Source: Mansonella perstans (lineage: Eukaryota > Nematoda > Chromadorea > Rhabditida > Onchocercidae). Taken from it: 64,000 bases of DNA. The position numbers and the translations under genes are program-made. Under the pieces are notes generated by a model. It did no database searches. It worked only from the letters and a program-made list of their open reading frames with translations, and was not told the origin of the DNA. Shown here in pieces: positions 51,086 to 62,873 of this stretch (position 1 is its first letter; every line of letters begins with the position of its first letter). Location of the stretch: contig JBAMDO010000579.1 of the NCBI GenBank assembly GCA_037074765.1, positions 496,001 through 560,000 on the forward strand, read 5' to 3'.

Positions 51086-51221
51086 AAAATCCATCTTTTT
51101 CAAATTTAAAACATATCATCTATTATTTTGAAGGCAATAAGTTTTTATTCTTTCTGATAATTTTGTTCTGTCATTGTTAATTGTTATAAGGGTTGAATTG
51201 ATCTCTTCGTCTTTCTATTTC

Positions 51222-51259
51222 GCAAAATGAATGGAGTCTATCGGCTCCATTCATTTTGC
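51222..51259. repeat. perfect 15-bp inverted repeat (hairpin) between DET1 and the RASL gene
   Basis: Arms GCAAAATGAATGGAG (51222-51236) and CTCCATTCATTTTGC (51245-51259) are exact reverse complements around the 8-base loop TCTATCGG. The position, 137 bases after the DET1 stop and upstream of the next gene, puts it in the DET1 3' UTR or the intercistronic spacer. Confidence 0.93.
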
Positions 51260-51572
51260 ATAAATTTACATTGTTTAATAGACTGTTCGATTTATTGGTC
51301 AATTTTTATCGAAAATATATTCTAGATTATTCATGCTTAAGAAATTATGACTTGCTTAGCTATAATTTAACTGTGGAATAAATTATTATGGAAGGAGAAT
51401 AGAATCGATGCTGATTTTAAAGGGCGGATATATTTATTACAACAAAATATACTTTGCAGTAGAGAATAAAGAAGATCAACTGACAGCTGATGTTGCAGTA
51501 GTACGCAACATTTCCATTGAGCCACTTTAATCTTTGTATAGCAGCTTGAAATTTTAATTTTGTAAAAACAAA

Positions 51573-54149
51573 ATGATGTGTTCATCAGTTATTGAAATGC
51601 ACGTCGCTTTAATTGGGATGACAGGTTGCGGCAAGTCAGGTGGGAATTTGTTGTATTATAATTTTGACTTGCGAACTTTGATGAACATTGTCTGGATTAA
51701 AATTTTTCCATATTTTTTCTCTATTTTTTTGTACAAAAATTTTTTTCTGTATTTCTAAACTTGTCATTTAAAAATAAAGAATAAATGGCGCTGATAAAAA
51801 TCAAACTTTTGACTATCTTCGCAGATGAATTACTGATGTGTATTGACATTATTTAATAGTTTTTCAACTAATTTTTCAGAATGTTGGTACTTTGATTTAA
51901 AAGGGAACCTTTCTGTGAATTTTTTGAATTTTATGAAATTTTTTTCATTGTTTCTAATTTCTAGTTTTGTGCTTTCGATTAGTAAAATTAAACTTTGTTT
52001 TTAAAAATTTGAATCGCTTCATCCTTTTTTCACTATGCTACTATTATATTTGACTTAATTTGCAATTATTTCTTTTCATTAGCCGTTATTTTTGTTCTAG
52101 CTTTGGCAGTGAAATACATAACACGTCGATTCATTAGCGAATATGATCCAAACCTTGGTTTGTTTTTACCTTTCACTCCAGAGATTTGATATATATGAAT
52201 TTAAACTAGCACTTGTCTTGAAATCCAGCCATCATTTATTGGAACACTTCGACTTTTGTTGCAAATTTTGAGATGTTTACTTTTTCTATACAGACTAAGG
52301 AACTCCTTAGTTTATTAATTAAGGAACCTTAATTCACATATATTTTAAAGTCATAATTTAATTAAACTTTAAATTGTCAGAAGATACTTACTGTCGTCAC
52401 GATGTTCTACTCTCGCAGCCGATGGTCATATGGTTGATGGATACAGTAGACGGTTCGGGACGAGATACAATGCGTTACCTTTCATGGGCTGATGTATACA
52501 TCGTTGTAAGTTCTCTTGAAATTACTGTGAACCTATCGAAATGATCACTTTTTTTATTGGAATCAGAATCCTATTTTTATTCCCCAATACAGAGTTTTCC
52601 TTGTTGTTATATTTATAGAGGCAAGATATTTGGAGTAAAAAATTATAATTTCTATAATTCCAAAAATTACAATTTTTTTTATAAAAATCAGTTTACAATT
52701 TTCAGGTGTATGACATAACATCACAATTGTCTCTGCAGTATGCTGAGTCGATAATGCAGCAAATTGCAAACCACGAACATCATCTTTGCTCTCGGCAACA
52801 TAAATGCTTACTTGTAGGAAATAAGACTGATCTTGAACGCTATCGGTAACTGCTTGAAAACTTCGATATTGAAGTCGATTGAAAAAATGAAAAACGGATA
52901 TAGAAAATGACAAGAGACATGAAATGCCTAACATTTACTGTGTTTCATTGACTTTCAGATATTCAGCTTTGAAGACATGATAACGTTGAATTTCTAGATT
53001 CTCGAGTCTCCTGGATTTAAAATTCCTAGACTGAGAGTTTCAGTGTTTGGAATTTTCATAGATCAGATTCCTCATTAGTTGCTCACTGATCTATCAGCTT
53101 TTTTTTTCAGTTTTTTGAGTAATCTAGTTTTTTTCTTCAATTTTATCAAAGAGATCAAACTTTAGCCATTGACATCACTTATGACGAGAATTTTATTCTT
53201 CTATGAAGAAATAAAAAAAAGTGAACTATAAGAGCGCAATTGTGTACAAAGATGCGGTTAATTTTGGCAGTAACACAAAAATAGAATACTTCTCTATTGG
53301 AGACTGACTTTCATTTGTAGGCAAGTGAGTGAATCAGATGGTGAAAAGCTAGCGAAACGATTTGGTGTGATGTTCAGTGAAATCTCAGCTGTAGATGAAT
53401 GGGAACGAGTTGCTGCGCTCTTCAGACGCCCAATCACTCTGTTACTAACTGATCGATCTAAAGGGCGTAGTCCATCTCCACGGCTTTGCTCTTCTGATTC
53501 TGAAATTGCTTCTTCGTGTAAGTTTCCTCCGTAATATTTCAATATTATAAATATTGGTGATCCCGGATGTACATTTCGGAGGCGGCGGGGAAGAAGAAGG
53601 GGGAAAGGGGAAAAAAGAATAGAAATAATTCAGTTGAATCGAAGGCGCAAGATACATTCTCAGAAGCAGCAGGTACATCTTTGTTGCAGACTGGATGATA
53701 TCAAAACTGCATGAATCTAGAAACAGCCTTATGACCAAATGTGTCAGGAAAAATGATGAGTCCTAATGCATCTTTCAATCTGCTTGCATACGAGTGATTT
53801 TGCTTTCTGTTATTATTTCAGTTTTATACCGCATTTCTTCGGAAATTTTGTGCAGCTTTTTATTAGGATAATGTTCCTTAATACTTTAGAGTTTTTGAAG
53901 TTGGGATGTGGTAATCGATGATAAGAACAACGGATGGAATGACGATTAGTTTATTCAGAAAATTTTTGTTCCAGTTTCTTTCTTTACAAAAAATCGTTTT
54001 CAGTGAATAAAAATGTTTTCTCAATAAAGAGTTCCGGTCGTGGCAGTACAGTTGGTCTTCGTTCGAAGAGTCCGAAAGGTGTTGACATGGTCAAAATACC
54101 TCCAATAAAGAAAAGTGGTCATAAGTTGTTAAAACTTTTCCATAACTGA
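51573..54149 (+). CDS. RASL12/RERG-like small GTPase
   Basis: Six exons (51573-51639, 52083-52157, 52381-52505, 52706-52845, 53321-53517, 54004-54149) give 249 residues. G-box motifs: G1 GMTGCGKS (15-22), switch I region RFISEYDPNLEDTY, G3 MDTVDG (67-72), G4 NKTD (128-131), G5 SEISA (155-159). The EYDPNL block, the MDT-V-D form of G3, the RYLSWA segment and the basic C-terminus (SGRGSTVGLRSKS ... KLLKLFHN) fit RASL12 and relatives. The residue matching Ras Gln61 is not Gln (DTVDGSGRD replaces DTAGQEE), so intrinsic GTP hydrolysis may be altered. There is no C-terminal CaaX box, so lipid anchoring is not expected. Biological roles of RASL12 homologues are poorly known. It starts 488 bp after the DET1 stop. 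Confidence 0.88.
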
Positions 54150-55513
54150 CATTGCTCATGTTCATTTCTATGATCTTAAAATTTTTGTTTCGAATCGTTT
54201 GTTTAATAGCAAGAAAATCAGCTCATTATTTTACTTTACTGATAAAAAAAAAATCGTTGACTTTCAGTATTGTCATGCAAAGATATGAATAAAACTAAAA
54301 ATCATAACAGTGACATCCTTTGATTCTTTGGACTTTCTTCCACCATTGTTTTTCCAATTCAAATGTCTTAAATAAATTTCAGCGTCTCATTATCATTAAT
54401 ATTATTAAATTAAAACATGGTGAAATGGAAATCACTTGACAAATAGCTAATCCAATAGATGGAACTTCCAGTTGAGAATACATCTATCAGATTTATAGCA
54501 CAATATAGCATTATGCGTTTTTTGTTTTTCCCTTTGAGATATGTTATATAAAAAGAACCAAAAGATTTCCTATCAAATATTTTTAAATTTGATAAGATGA
54601 AAATTTTGTTGGATTATTACTTCTAATATTATGCATTTTCGGTGTCTTTTTGGATGTGATGACAATTTTTGAAAATTAACGAAAAATATTGGAGTGTAAC
54701 TGAGCATCATAAATAATGACACAGCGATTTGATATGATAATGCCTATAGAAATAACGAGTAAGAATTTTGAAGTACCTTATGAACAGTCTTGAATTTGCT
54801 ATCTTCTGAATGGATTGACGGAAATATGATGTAAGAGATTCTTTGGCATATTTATAAAAAAAAACGCTGAATCATTCAGTGGTGCAGTCACTATGGAGAT
54901 GTTCGAATTGAACCTGCCTATTTGCTCCATCTAACCTGTCCTGAAAATGTTAAATCGACTATTAAGTCTACTAAAGCTCAATCGAAACCGGATTCAATCG
55001 TACGAGTTTGAGTCATTTGACCCAAACTCGTTTTCTTGAATAATCTTGTATGTGACATAATCTCTACATAACCTTCTACCTACCTGTATAGAACTCTACC
55101 ATCTTCATCGTTTCATGCCTATAGTAATTTCTAGCTGATATGAGAGACAAGTTTAGAAAGGTACTTTTGCAATCTGCAAGAAATATTTTCTGCCTTATTG
55201 AGAGTGAAATAAAATTTTTTCTTTTCCTGCATGTTAGTATAATAGTTTGACTTTTTTCTTGAGCAATGAATCATCAAGGTAAACTATGAACTGCTATGAT
55301 TCTGGAATTATTCTGGAACTACTAGCAGTTTAATATTAGAAGCTATCTCGTATTTATCTTCCAAAATTTGTTATCTTATCTATTCAATTGTCAAACATTC
55401 AATAGAGTAGCTGACGTTGAAAGATGATGAATTATATTTATACTTTATAAACATATTTTAAAATTTATTATTAATTTAGGTGTAAAAACTATTACTGTCA
55501 ACATAAATACAAG
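54150..55513. other. intergenic, with an imperfect inverted repeat
   Basis: About 1.4 kb before spartin, no gene seen. An inverted repeat with 13-base arms and one mismatch lies at 55003-55030 (CGAGTTTGAGTCA and TGACCCAAACTCG around TT). An AATTTAG site near 55474-55480 could be the SL acceptor of the spartin transcript. Confidence 0.5.
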
Positions 55514-58500
55514 ATGACGACAAATCGTGGTGCCAGTGAACTGTATTGTGAATCCTGTGCTTGCATAGAACAAGGTCTTTGCTATGATGAGATCGACGAT
55601 ACTGTTAGTTTCAATTATTTTTATTTGTCGATATTGATCAAGAATGAACCGATATAGAAGTTAAGAGGAAGTTTTTCAGCTGATAAGCTGCATTTAAATT
55701 TGTTTATTATTTAAAAGAGATTTTCAGGAAAATGCATTAGCATTTTATGATCGAAGTTTGTTACTTATGAAAGAAGCAGCAAAGAAAAAGAATCACAAAG
55801 AAAGTGACATGTATAAATTAGCGATGGATTGTAAGGATCGAGTAGAAGCAAGAATAAAAGATTTGAAGAAAAATAAGAAAAAGCAGAAACAGACCAAAGA
55901 TGAAACAGTGGATGAGGTAAGAATGGCGAGTGATGAAACTATTTTTTTCTTTAAATGATTATTTTTGATTTTGAAAATCACGTCTCAGATTTTTTTTGAA
56001 CTATTCTTTAGAAAGGCAAAAATTCTTAAACAAAATAAGTTGGATTTAATCAAACAGTACAAATGTGTAGTTTTAGAACAGAAAGGAATTGAAAAAGCAG
56101 GTCGAATCAATGCACTCTACAGAGGCAGATCTGATATATTACATACCAGATGGAGTGCAGCTTTTTGTCATTGAAGTGAGTTGAAATTTCTGTTATTCTT
56201 TGTGAGCTTGTTGGAAGATTATTATTGTCTTTGAAAATTTGCATTGAATGCAGCAATGTATTTTAAGTAAATCTTTCAATGTTTTCCGAAAATCTCAAAA
56301 TCTGAACTTATTTACTTTCAGAATGAAAGCACTTCAGTTCCAAGTGCTCCTTCTTCTCTAGAAATTTTTCGACTACCTTCAAATCAGGAAAAATCAGGAG
56401 CTGCCCAAGTGGAAGCATTTATACAAGTATGTCGTGTCATTAGTTATTTATATCAGGCAAGAAAAATCGAAGGAATATTTATCTTCTTCTAAATTAAATA
56501 ACAATGTGCAAGTTACTTGAAGCGGACAGGAAACTTTGTATTCTTTCTTTGCACTTTTTTGCTGCAGTTTTTTTCGAATGATAGAGAAGTTTTAACCTGA
56601 AGTCGGATAAATTGCAGATATTGTCCAGTAAATCTTCGTTTAAACATTTCTTTATGATAGAGTCACGAATTACAATTACATTCTCATGGTTTTAGGTTGG
56701 TCCATGGTCATATCCACTGATTCTTGGAAAGACACCAGTTTTGAAAAACGATTTTGGCGTTTATATAGTGCCAAACCCAACTCCAGAACATCCAGGCAAT
56801 ATTCGTTAGATTTGTAATAGAATTCAGTTCCTTAAGCTTATTTTAGATTTCGAGTGTCTTCAAATTTCATTTAGTCGTGCTGCTAATCTCTGTATTTGGT
56901 AAATTCCAGATATGTCTGTTGGTATCCTTTTGCCAAAAAATTTGGATACCAAAGATGAAGAGGATTTCTATTCAATTTTGAAACACTATACCGACATACG
57001 TACCCAAGAACTATCTCGCCAAATGAGTAAAGAAGAAAGGGAGCACCTTAGTCAGAAAATTGGCGATTTTTTGATAAAGGGTTATTTTCTCCTCATATGC
57101 TGAGTTTTCTTCTTTTAAAAAAATTTAGTACACAGTTTGAATAATATGCTTATTTAAATTTTTTTGCAAAATTTCATATAGGTGGTGATTACTTGGTGAC
57201 AAATATAAACCACGTTGCCGAGAAAACGTCCAAAATCGTGTCTGACAAATCGGCACAAATTCGTTCTTCACTTGCACCAGATCAAGAACCGATGGAAATA
57301 AATCCAGGAATCAGATTCGGTATACATTATGTCCATAAGGGTAGCAAAATAGTTGCGAAGTGCACAAGATATTTGCGTAAGTTTTCTATTTCCGTTAGTT
57401 CTTTAAATCATATGAGTTAGTAGTTAAGTAATTAATATATTACTATGTATTTGGTAAGTTCCATATATGTCTATTTGTTCCTTTTGCCAAAATTTGGACA
57501 CCAAAGATAAGGAGGATTTTGAAAACACTAAATCGATATACGAATCCAAGAACTGTCTCGCCAAATGAGTAAAGAAGAAAGGGAGTAGCTTAGTCAGAAA
57601 ATTGGCGATTTTTTGATGAAGGGTTGTATTCTCTTCATATGCTGAATCTTCTTTTAAAAAAATTTGGTATACAATGTGGATAAGATGCTTAATTTTTGCA
57701 AAACTTCATGTAGATGATGATTACTTGGCAACAAAAAAGAAAAATTGCATTTCTTGCGCGGATAAATTGAATAATTCTGGGTTTGTAAATTCCAAAAATT
57801 TGGATTGAATATCCGCTACTCACTTTATCACAGTTCTCCATTTGCTTATAATCACTTTGAAAAAGGAAGAAATCACCTAATAAAAGGGTTCGGGGAGAAT
57901 AGGTAGACGGTAATATTTGTGGATGGTGGAAATTAAATTAGTTTCAATTAAATATTGTTGAAGAATGCTTCTCGTGTCTTATATTATTTATTTGAAATAT
58001 TTTCTTCAGCTACTTTTCTTTTATGAATTTTTTAATACCATTATTTTCTAGATTTTTTAACATTGCATATTTATTTTCTTATTTTTTTATTTCCCATTTT
58101 CTTACTTTTTCTATAAAATATAATAATTTGCTAATTTAGTGGACAGAATTGGAGATTTGGGTATATTAGTTGGGAAGAAATTAGCATCGAATGCAGAAAA
58201 ACACCTTGGTGGTGGTAAACATGGTGTTGTTCATGGCACAGTTTATGTCTTGGGAAGTGGTATCACCAGTGCAAGCACTGTATGGATTGCTCTCGAAAAT
58301 GCCTCTAAAACAATGGCTAAAAATATTGCTGATGAAACGGTCAATACTGTAAAGTATAAGTAAGCTTCCATTCAGATCAGATATTTTTTGAAAGTCAATT
58401 TTCACGAAGAAACGTGTACTCTGGAATTTTATTAAACTTTTTAAACAAATTCATCGCTTTATCTATTGCCTACTGAAATTATTAAAGATTTTCCTAGTTC

Positions 58501-58721
58501 ATTTCAGCATTATTCAGATCTGAATTTTCAGATGGGGTAATCAAGCTTCAATAACAGCACATGAAGCACTGTACGCAACCGGCCATACTTCTCTTGCTGC
58601 TTTGCAGCTTTGGGATCTTGGTCCACGATCCATTGCTGGTCGAGCAGCTCGTAAAGCAGGCACACAACTTGTTACCGATTTGTATAAGAAGGAATCAGTA
58701 TCTAGTGAAAAAGATATATAA
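55514..58721 (+). CDS. spart: spartin (SPG20): MIT domain and senescence domain
   Basis: Nine exons (55514-55603, 55728-55916, 56101-56175, 56322-56426, 56696-56804, 56910-57080, 57182-57376, 58140-58359, 58532-58721) give 447 residues. The N-terminal MIT-like helices include ENALAFYDRSLLLMKEA and MYKLAMDCKDRVEARIKDL. The family signature EADLIYYIPDGVQLFVIE and WSYPLILGKTPVLKNDFG follow. The C-terminal senescence domain includes INPGIRFGIHYVHKGSKIVAK, GTVYVLGSGITSASTVW, KNIADETVNTVKYKWG and SIAGRAARKAGTQLV. Spartin acts at lipid droplets, endosomes and mitochondria, and its loss causes Troyer syndrome in humans. Exon 5 could alternatively end at a GC donor (CCAG|GCAATA, 56794); the GT donor at 56805 keeps the same phase and is preferred. 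A decayed copy of the exon 6 region lies in intron 7. Confidence 0.92.
57446..57743 (+). pseudogene. decayed duplicate of spartin exon 6 and flanks, inside intron 7
   Basis: This stretch is a diverged copy of 56891-57205. Shared blocks include TGTATTTGGTAA-TTCCA, CTTTTGCCAAAA, GTCTCGCCAAATGAGTAAAG (with ATCTCGCC in the parent), AAGAAAGGGAG, CTTAGTCAGAAAATTGGCGA and TTTTTTGAT. The copy has lost its acceptor (TTCCAT for TTCCAG), has deletions near the middle, and has a stop (GAGTAG for GAGCAC). It also includes remnants of intron 6 and the start of exon 7 (GATGATTACTTGGCAACAAA). It cannot function as an exon. Confidence 0.92.
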
Positions 58722-59841
58722 GGATTAATTCATTTTCAAGGTTTTTTTTAAACAAATAAGTAATCGAAAGGACTATTTTTGAGATTTTCTTTTTTTACTG
58801 TCCAAACAATACATTCTCTCACATTCACCCAGATAGTTTGCTCACTTTTTTATAACCGTTATTGTCAATTTGATATTTGCCTGAAATTTGTTCGCAGATT
58901 ATCAAATCTTTTTATTTGAAAGTTGGGAAAGTTCTGTGGGACAGTCTTTAAATGCCTGTTTGTTCAGCCCAAAAATTTGATACAAGTAGAAAATGGATTG
59001 TACTTTTTGTGATTATTCTCTTTTAAAATTTTGAACTATATGAGGGGGCGTAATGCATGATTATGATTCTGTGAACTATTTTTTTTTATTTGTAGTGAAA
59101 TTTTATGCCTTCATAAAAGATTGTATATATATATATATATTTACAAGCAAACAAAATTTTCCAAAAAGTATGAGGTTTGCTGCATTATGTTTTCAACATG
59201 TTATTTCCGCCTTGCTCGCCCTATTTGTATTTTCATGAATACATTCGAAATTATACAAAATGATTTTTTTAGCAAATTTGAATTGAACGAAATCAATTCT
59301 AATTAGGAAAGTTAGCTTAATCGAAGAAATTAATTCAACGGGATTTTCTTTGGTAGGATATCTCTAGAATTAATTCAACAGGATTTCCTTTGATAGGATA
59401 TCAGGTTATTCCTCTGATTGTTGATTTTATTAGTTATTAGGTTACCAGTTATTAGATTACCCGGCTAGATAAATAGCTTATAGCAAATAAGGAGAGAACA
59501 TAGTACATATTTCTAAATTTGTGGTACATGTCAAATTCAAATGCTGAATGTTCATCTAGCGTAAGCGCTCTGTGTATGTTTAACTAAAGGATTTAACCAA
59601 CATGAAGGAAAATAATTAAGATGCATTTTCTCGGCAGAGATTTTCCTGTAAGTTGACCTCTCTCGAGTAAAGGTCAAATGGCATATCCACGAGCTAGTCC
59701 TTAGAGTGAAATGATCGCCTGTGTTCGCTATATCGCAGGATTCGAGTAGACAGAAAATGTTGTGATAACTTACATTATTTCTTTTAATAGGCGCGTTAAA
59801 TTGGTTTATATTGAAGGACAAAAAGTATTGTATTGAGCATT
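58722..59841. other. intergenic, no gene seen
   Basis: Spacer between spartin and the POT1-like gene. It contains an (AT)n run near 59126-59141 and two nearly identical copies of a 45-bp motif (GAATTAATTCAACGGGATTT... and GAATTAATTCAACAGGATTT..., roughly 59326-59402). A minus-strand open frame at 59552-59821 has no support. Confidence 0.5.
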
Positions 59842-62800
59842 ATGGAGCCACAGCCAAGTTATTCATATACGAGTCTAGCTGACCTGAAGAATTGCAACAC
59901 AGAAGAAAAGATAAGTATTAACTTTTATCTGATGGCAGCGTTTGATCAGTCAGATTTGCGTATTTTAGCATGAAATTCATGAAATTATTGGGAATTATGT
60001 AGATTGCACTCACACCAACATTCCTCGTCTATAACTTGCATAAGAAGTGTCTCTATGATTTAATTTATTTTATTCAAAGGACAGTTGGGAAAAGACTGAC
60101 AATGTTAAACTGTCCGATCAGTCGGTCCATTCACCAATGATCATCTGAATCGATGATTACTCTTCTGTTATTCTTACTTAAGTTTTCTTGCTAGTCCGAC
60201 AAGTGTAAACTTTTGCAGATTCATGTGTTTGCTAAAATTGTTGAAATTCGAAATACTCGATCAATTGATATCTTAGAAAATGGTAAAAGTTCACTCCGTT
60301 AACTATCCTTTTATTTTGTTTACTGCTCATTTGTTTATTTTATTAAAATTAATTGTCAACATAAGGTTCAGTTTTATTAAGTGGTAGAGCAAGGAAAAAG
60401 AAAGCCGTAGTTATATGATAAATTTATATTTGCACACTTTCTATTGAAAAAGTTTTTTATGGCTTTAAATTTAGTCTTTCTGAACATTTTTCCTATTGAC
60501 TATCTTTCATAGAAGAGGGAACGATAACTGAAATATTTTTCATTTTTCAGTGCAGATAGTCAGTATTATACATTTGCGGGATTCTAGTGTCGATTCTTTT
60601 ACACGGTGCGTTATATATAGCGAATTGACGGATACATTTTCGGAAAAAATTAAAACTGACCAAGTAATCCAACTTAATCATATCAATGTGAGTTATTCAT
60701 CATTTGAATGATAATAGATCGACACAGCCAGCAGCATTAATTTGAATAGTTCAAAAAAGTTGTTTTTGTTGATTTTAATCTATGTTTTATAAAATTACCC
60801 AATTCATCATTTAGCATTTCTTTTTTCCTATAAAATTAATATTAATTTTCTTATAATCCTATGCTTTTAATTTTGCGTAAATAAAATTAAGGGCTTCATA
60901 TGTTTCATAATTATTTTTTATTATGGTAGATCCGAACAAATCCGGGAAGGCGGCCATCGTTATATGGAAAATTGAATGCGACTGAATTCGCTGTCGTTTT
61001 AATCACTGACCAATCAGGCAGTGGATTTAATGTCCTTTTCCACTCATCTTCTAACTATAAGTTACCTGAAAACTGTCAAGAGATGGTATAGCTTATTAAA
61101 TTTCTCTAAGTTGAGCAATAAACATTATTAGTCATTAAATCGATGGTTTCGCTTTTCAAAATTGATTTAATTTTTAGTAGATCTAAGTTTGTATTATCCA
61201 AAAACTGTAACAGACATTGGTTTATGATTTTTTCAGCTTTGATATTTTATATTCTATATCTACATGCTTTTTAGATTGCTGCATTACAAGTTTATTCAAA
61301 TAATAATCATCTTGTCTCGTCTATAGTTAATAATATTTCCGGAAATACACTCACGTCCAGTAATGAATGTGAAACAATTTGCCGTTTGAATCAACTCATT
61401 CCTTATCGATATAAAAACATTGTTGTACAGGTATTATAGTTAAATTATAATATGGTGGAGGAATGGCACAACCAACAAATTAGAGGAAAATTTTTGAAGA
61501 ATATCAGTAACATTACAATTAAGATTTTCATAATTTTAAAATTTTTTACAAGATCCTAAAATGTTATCCTAAAATATGGAAAAAACAAGAAAAATAGACG
61601 AAAAGTGAGAAATGTACTGATTTAATACTAACATTATCAATTTTAATATTGTTTATTTGCACATTATGATATTAGAAGAGAATGAAAAAGAATTTTTTTA
61701 AATATGTTTTGAGTCAAGCAAAACTAATAATTATGATCTCGTGCAATGTCGCTCTCTCATCTTCATTTCTCATTGAAACCGAATGTCCTATGCATATCTT
61801 TATTTGCAGGCAGTATCATTATTCATAAGTGATAGGGGTAACATAGTATTACGGTGCTGGGACACCACGAAACCACCTAGGTATTTGATTCATTTTGTTT
61901 GTTTATATCCAAGTTTCATTACCAAATTGTCAATTTTCTATATTTTCTCCGTCTTGCAGGAGTTTTACAATTCATAATTCACACTTTTCATAGAAGAGAT
62001 AATTTTTAGAAAGTAATTTTGAGAAATTTTAATTAAAGAATATATCTTATTTAAAGATTTGTAATGAATGAAATTTTTGCATTACAGTTCAATATTTTTC
62101 TTCATAAATGAAAATATTTTTGAAATGATATTCACTGATGATGAATTGAATTCAATAGCCAAAGGATATCTTTGCGATATAGTCTTTTATAATGAACATG
62201 GCGATTTTTTGAAAAAAAATATTAAGGTGATTCTACAATTTCGTTTAATTTTAAAAGTCCAGTTCATACAGTTCATACATTTCAGAAAGCATGTTTAAAA
62301 AAACTTTTTCCTTCTTTTATTTAAATTCTTAATTTAAATACTATAAATTTAATTTAGCCTGGTGATATATTGCTTCTCACTAATGTGCATTACTATGTTA
62401 TGAAAGACAGCAGTATGCCAGCTATGCTAACTATGCATGAGGGCGGTAAACGTTATAACAGAGGCATTAGAATTTTGAATGATTCTTCAAGTCAGAAAGC
62501 AGAGCTACTGAAGTATGAATTCTTGATTTGTCCGAATTCAAAATATATTTTGTGCATGTAGCATTAGTGATACGATTGTTATGAAGTCTCGTTTTAATAC
62601 ATATTAGCCTCTTTTTTTCAAATCCATTTTTTTAATCATTAGGCAAGTTTAATTCTATGCTCAACAAATTTCTTTGTAAGTTCAGAGTACCATCATCGAT
62701 ACTTAACTTTATCAAAAAAGAATTTTAACTTGACTTTGCTCGTGAAATCTAAGCATCATGAAATCTTCATGATTTTATATAGTTGCAGTTTGACGAAACA

Positions 62801-62873
62801 GTATCATAAAATTTTTTATAGTGCCGTGAAAACTTTTTTCAAAGAGGACTGTTTCGATGCAAATAGTATATGA
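59842..62873 (+). CDS. POT1-like telomere end-binding protein with two OB folds
   Basis: Exons 59842-59910, 60219-60282, 60551-60687, 60930-61085, 61275-61430, 61810-61880, 62088-62226, 62358-62512 and 62822-62873 give 332 residues. OB1 (about 5-140) begins YSYTSLADLKN, as in human YIYTPLNQLKG, and includes VSIIHLRDSSVDSFTRCVIYS and RPSLYGKLNATEFAVVL. OB2 (about 150-315) carries LRCWDTTKPP, DIVFYNEHGDF, GDILLLTNVHYY and the POT1 signature LTMHEGGKRYNRGIRIL. POT1 binds single-stranded telomeric DNA. The human C-terminal TPP1-binding half is absent. If exon 8 is read through, the protein ends instead at 62561. Exon 1 joins exon 2 by homology directly after AAG at 59910, where the donor reads ATAAGT rather than GT. 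Confidence 0.85.

Noticed and set aside
56795..56909. GC-AG intron in spartin at CCAG|GCAATA
   Set aside because: A GT donor ten bases downstream (ATTC|GTTAGA) has the same phase, so a GC donor is not required.
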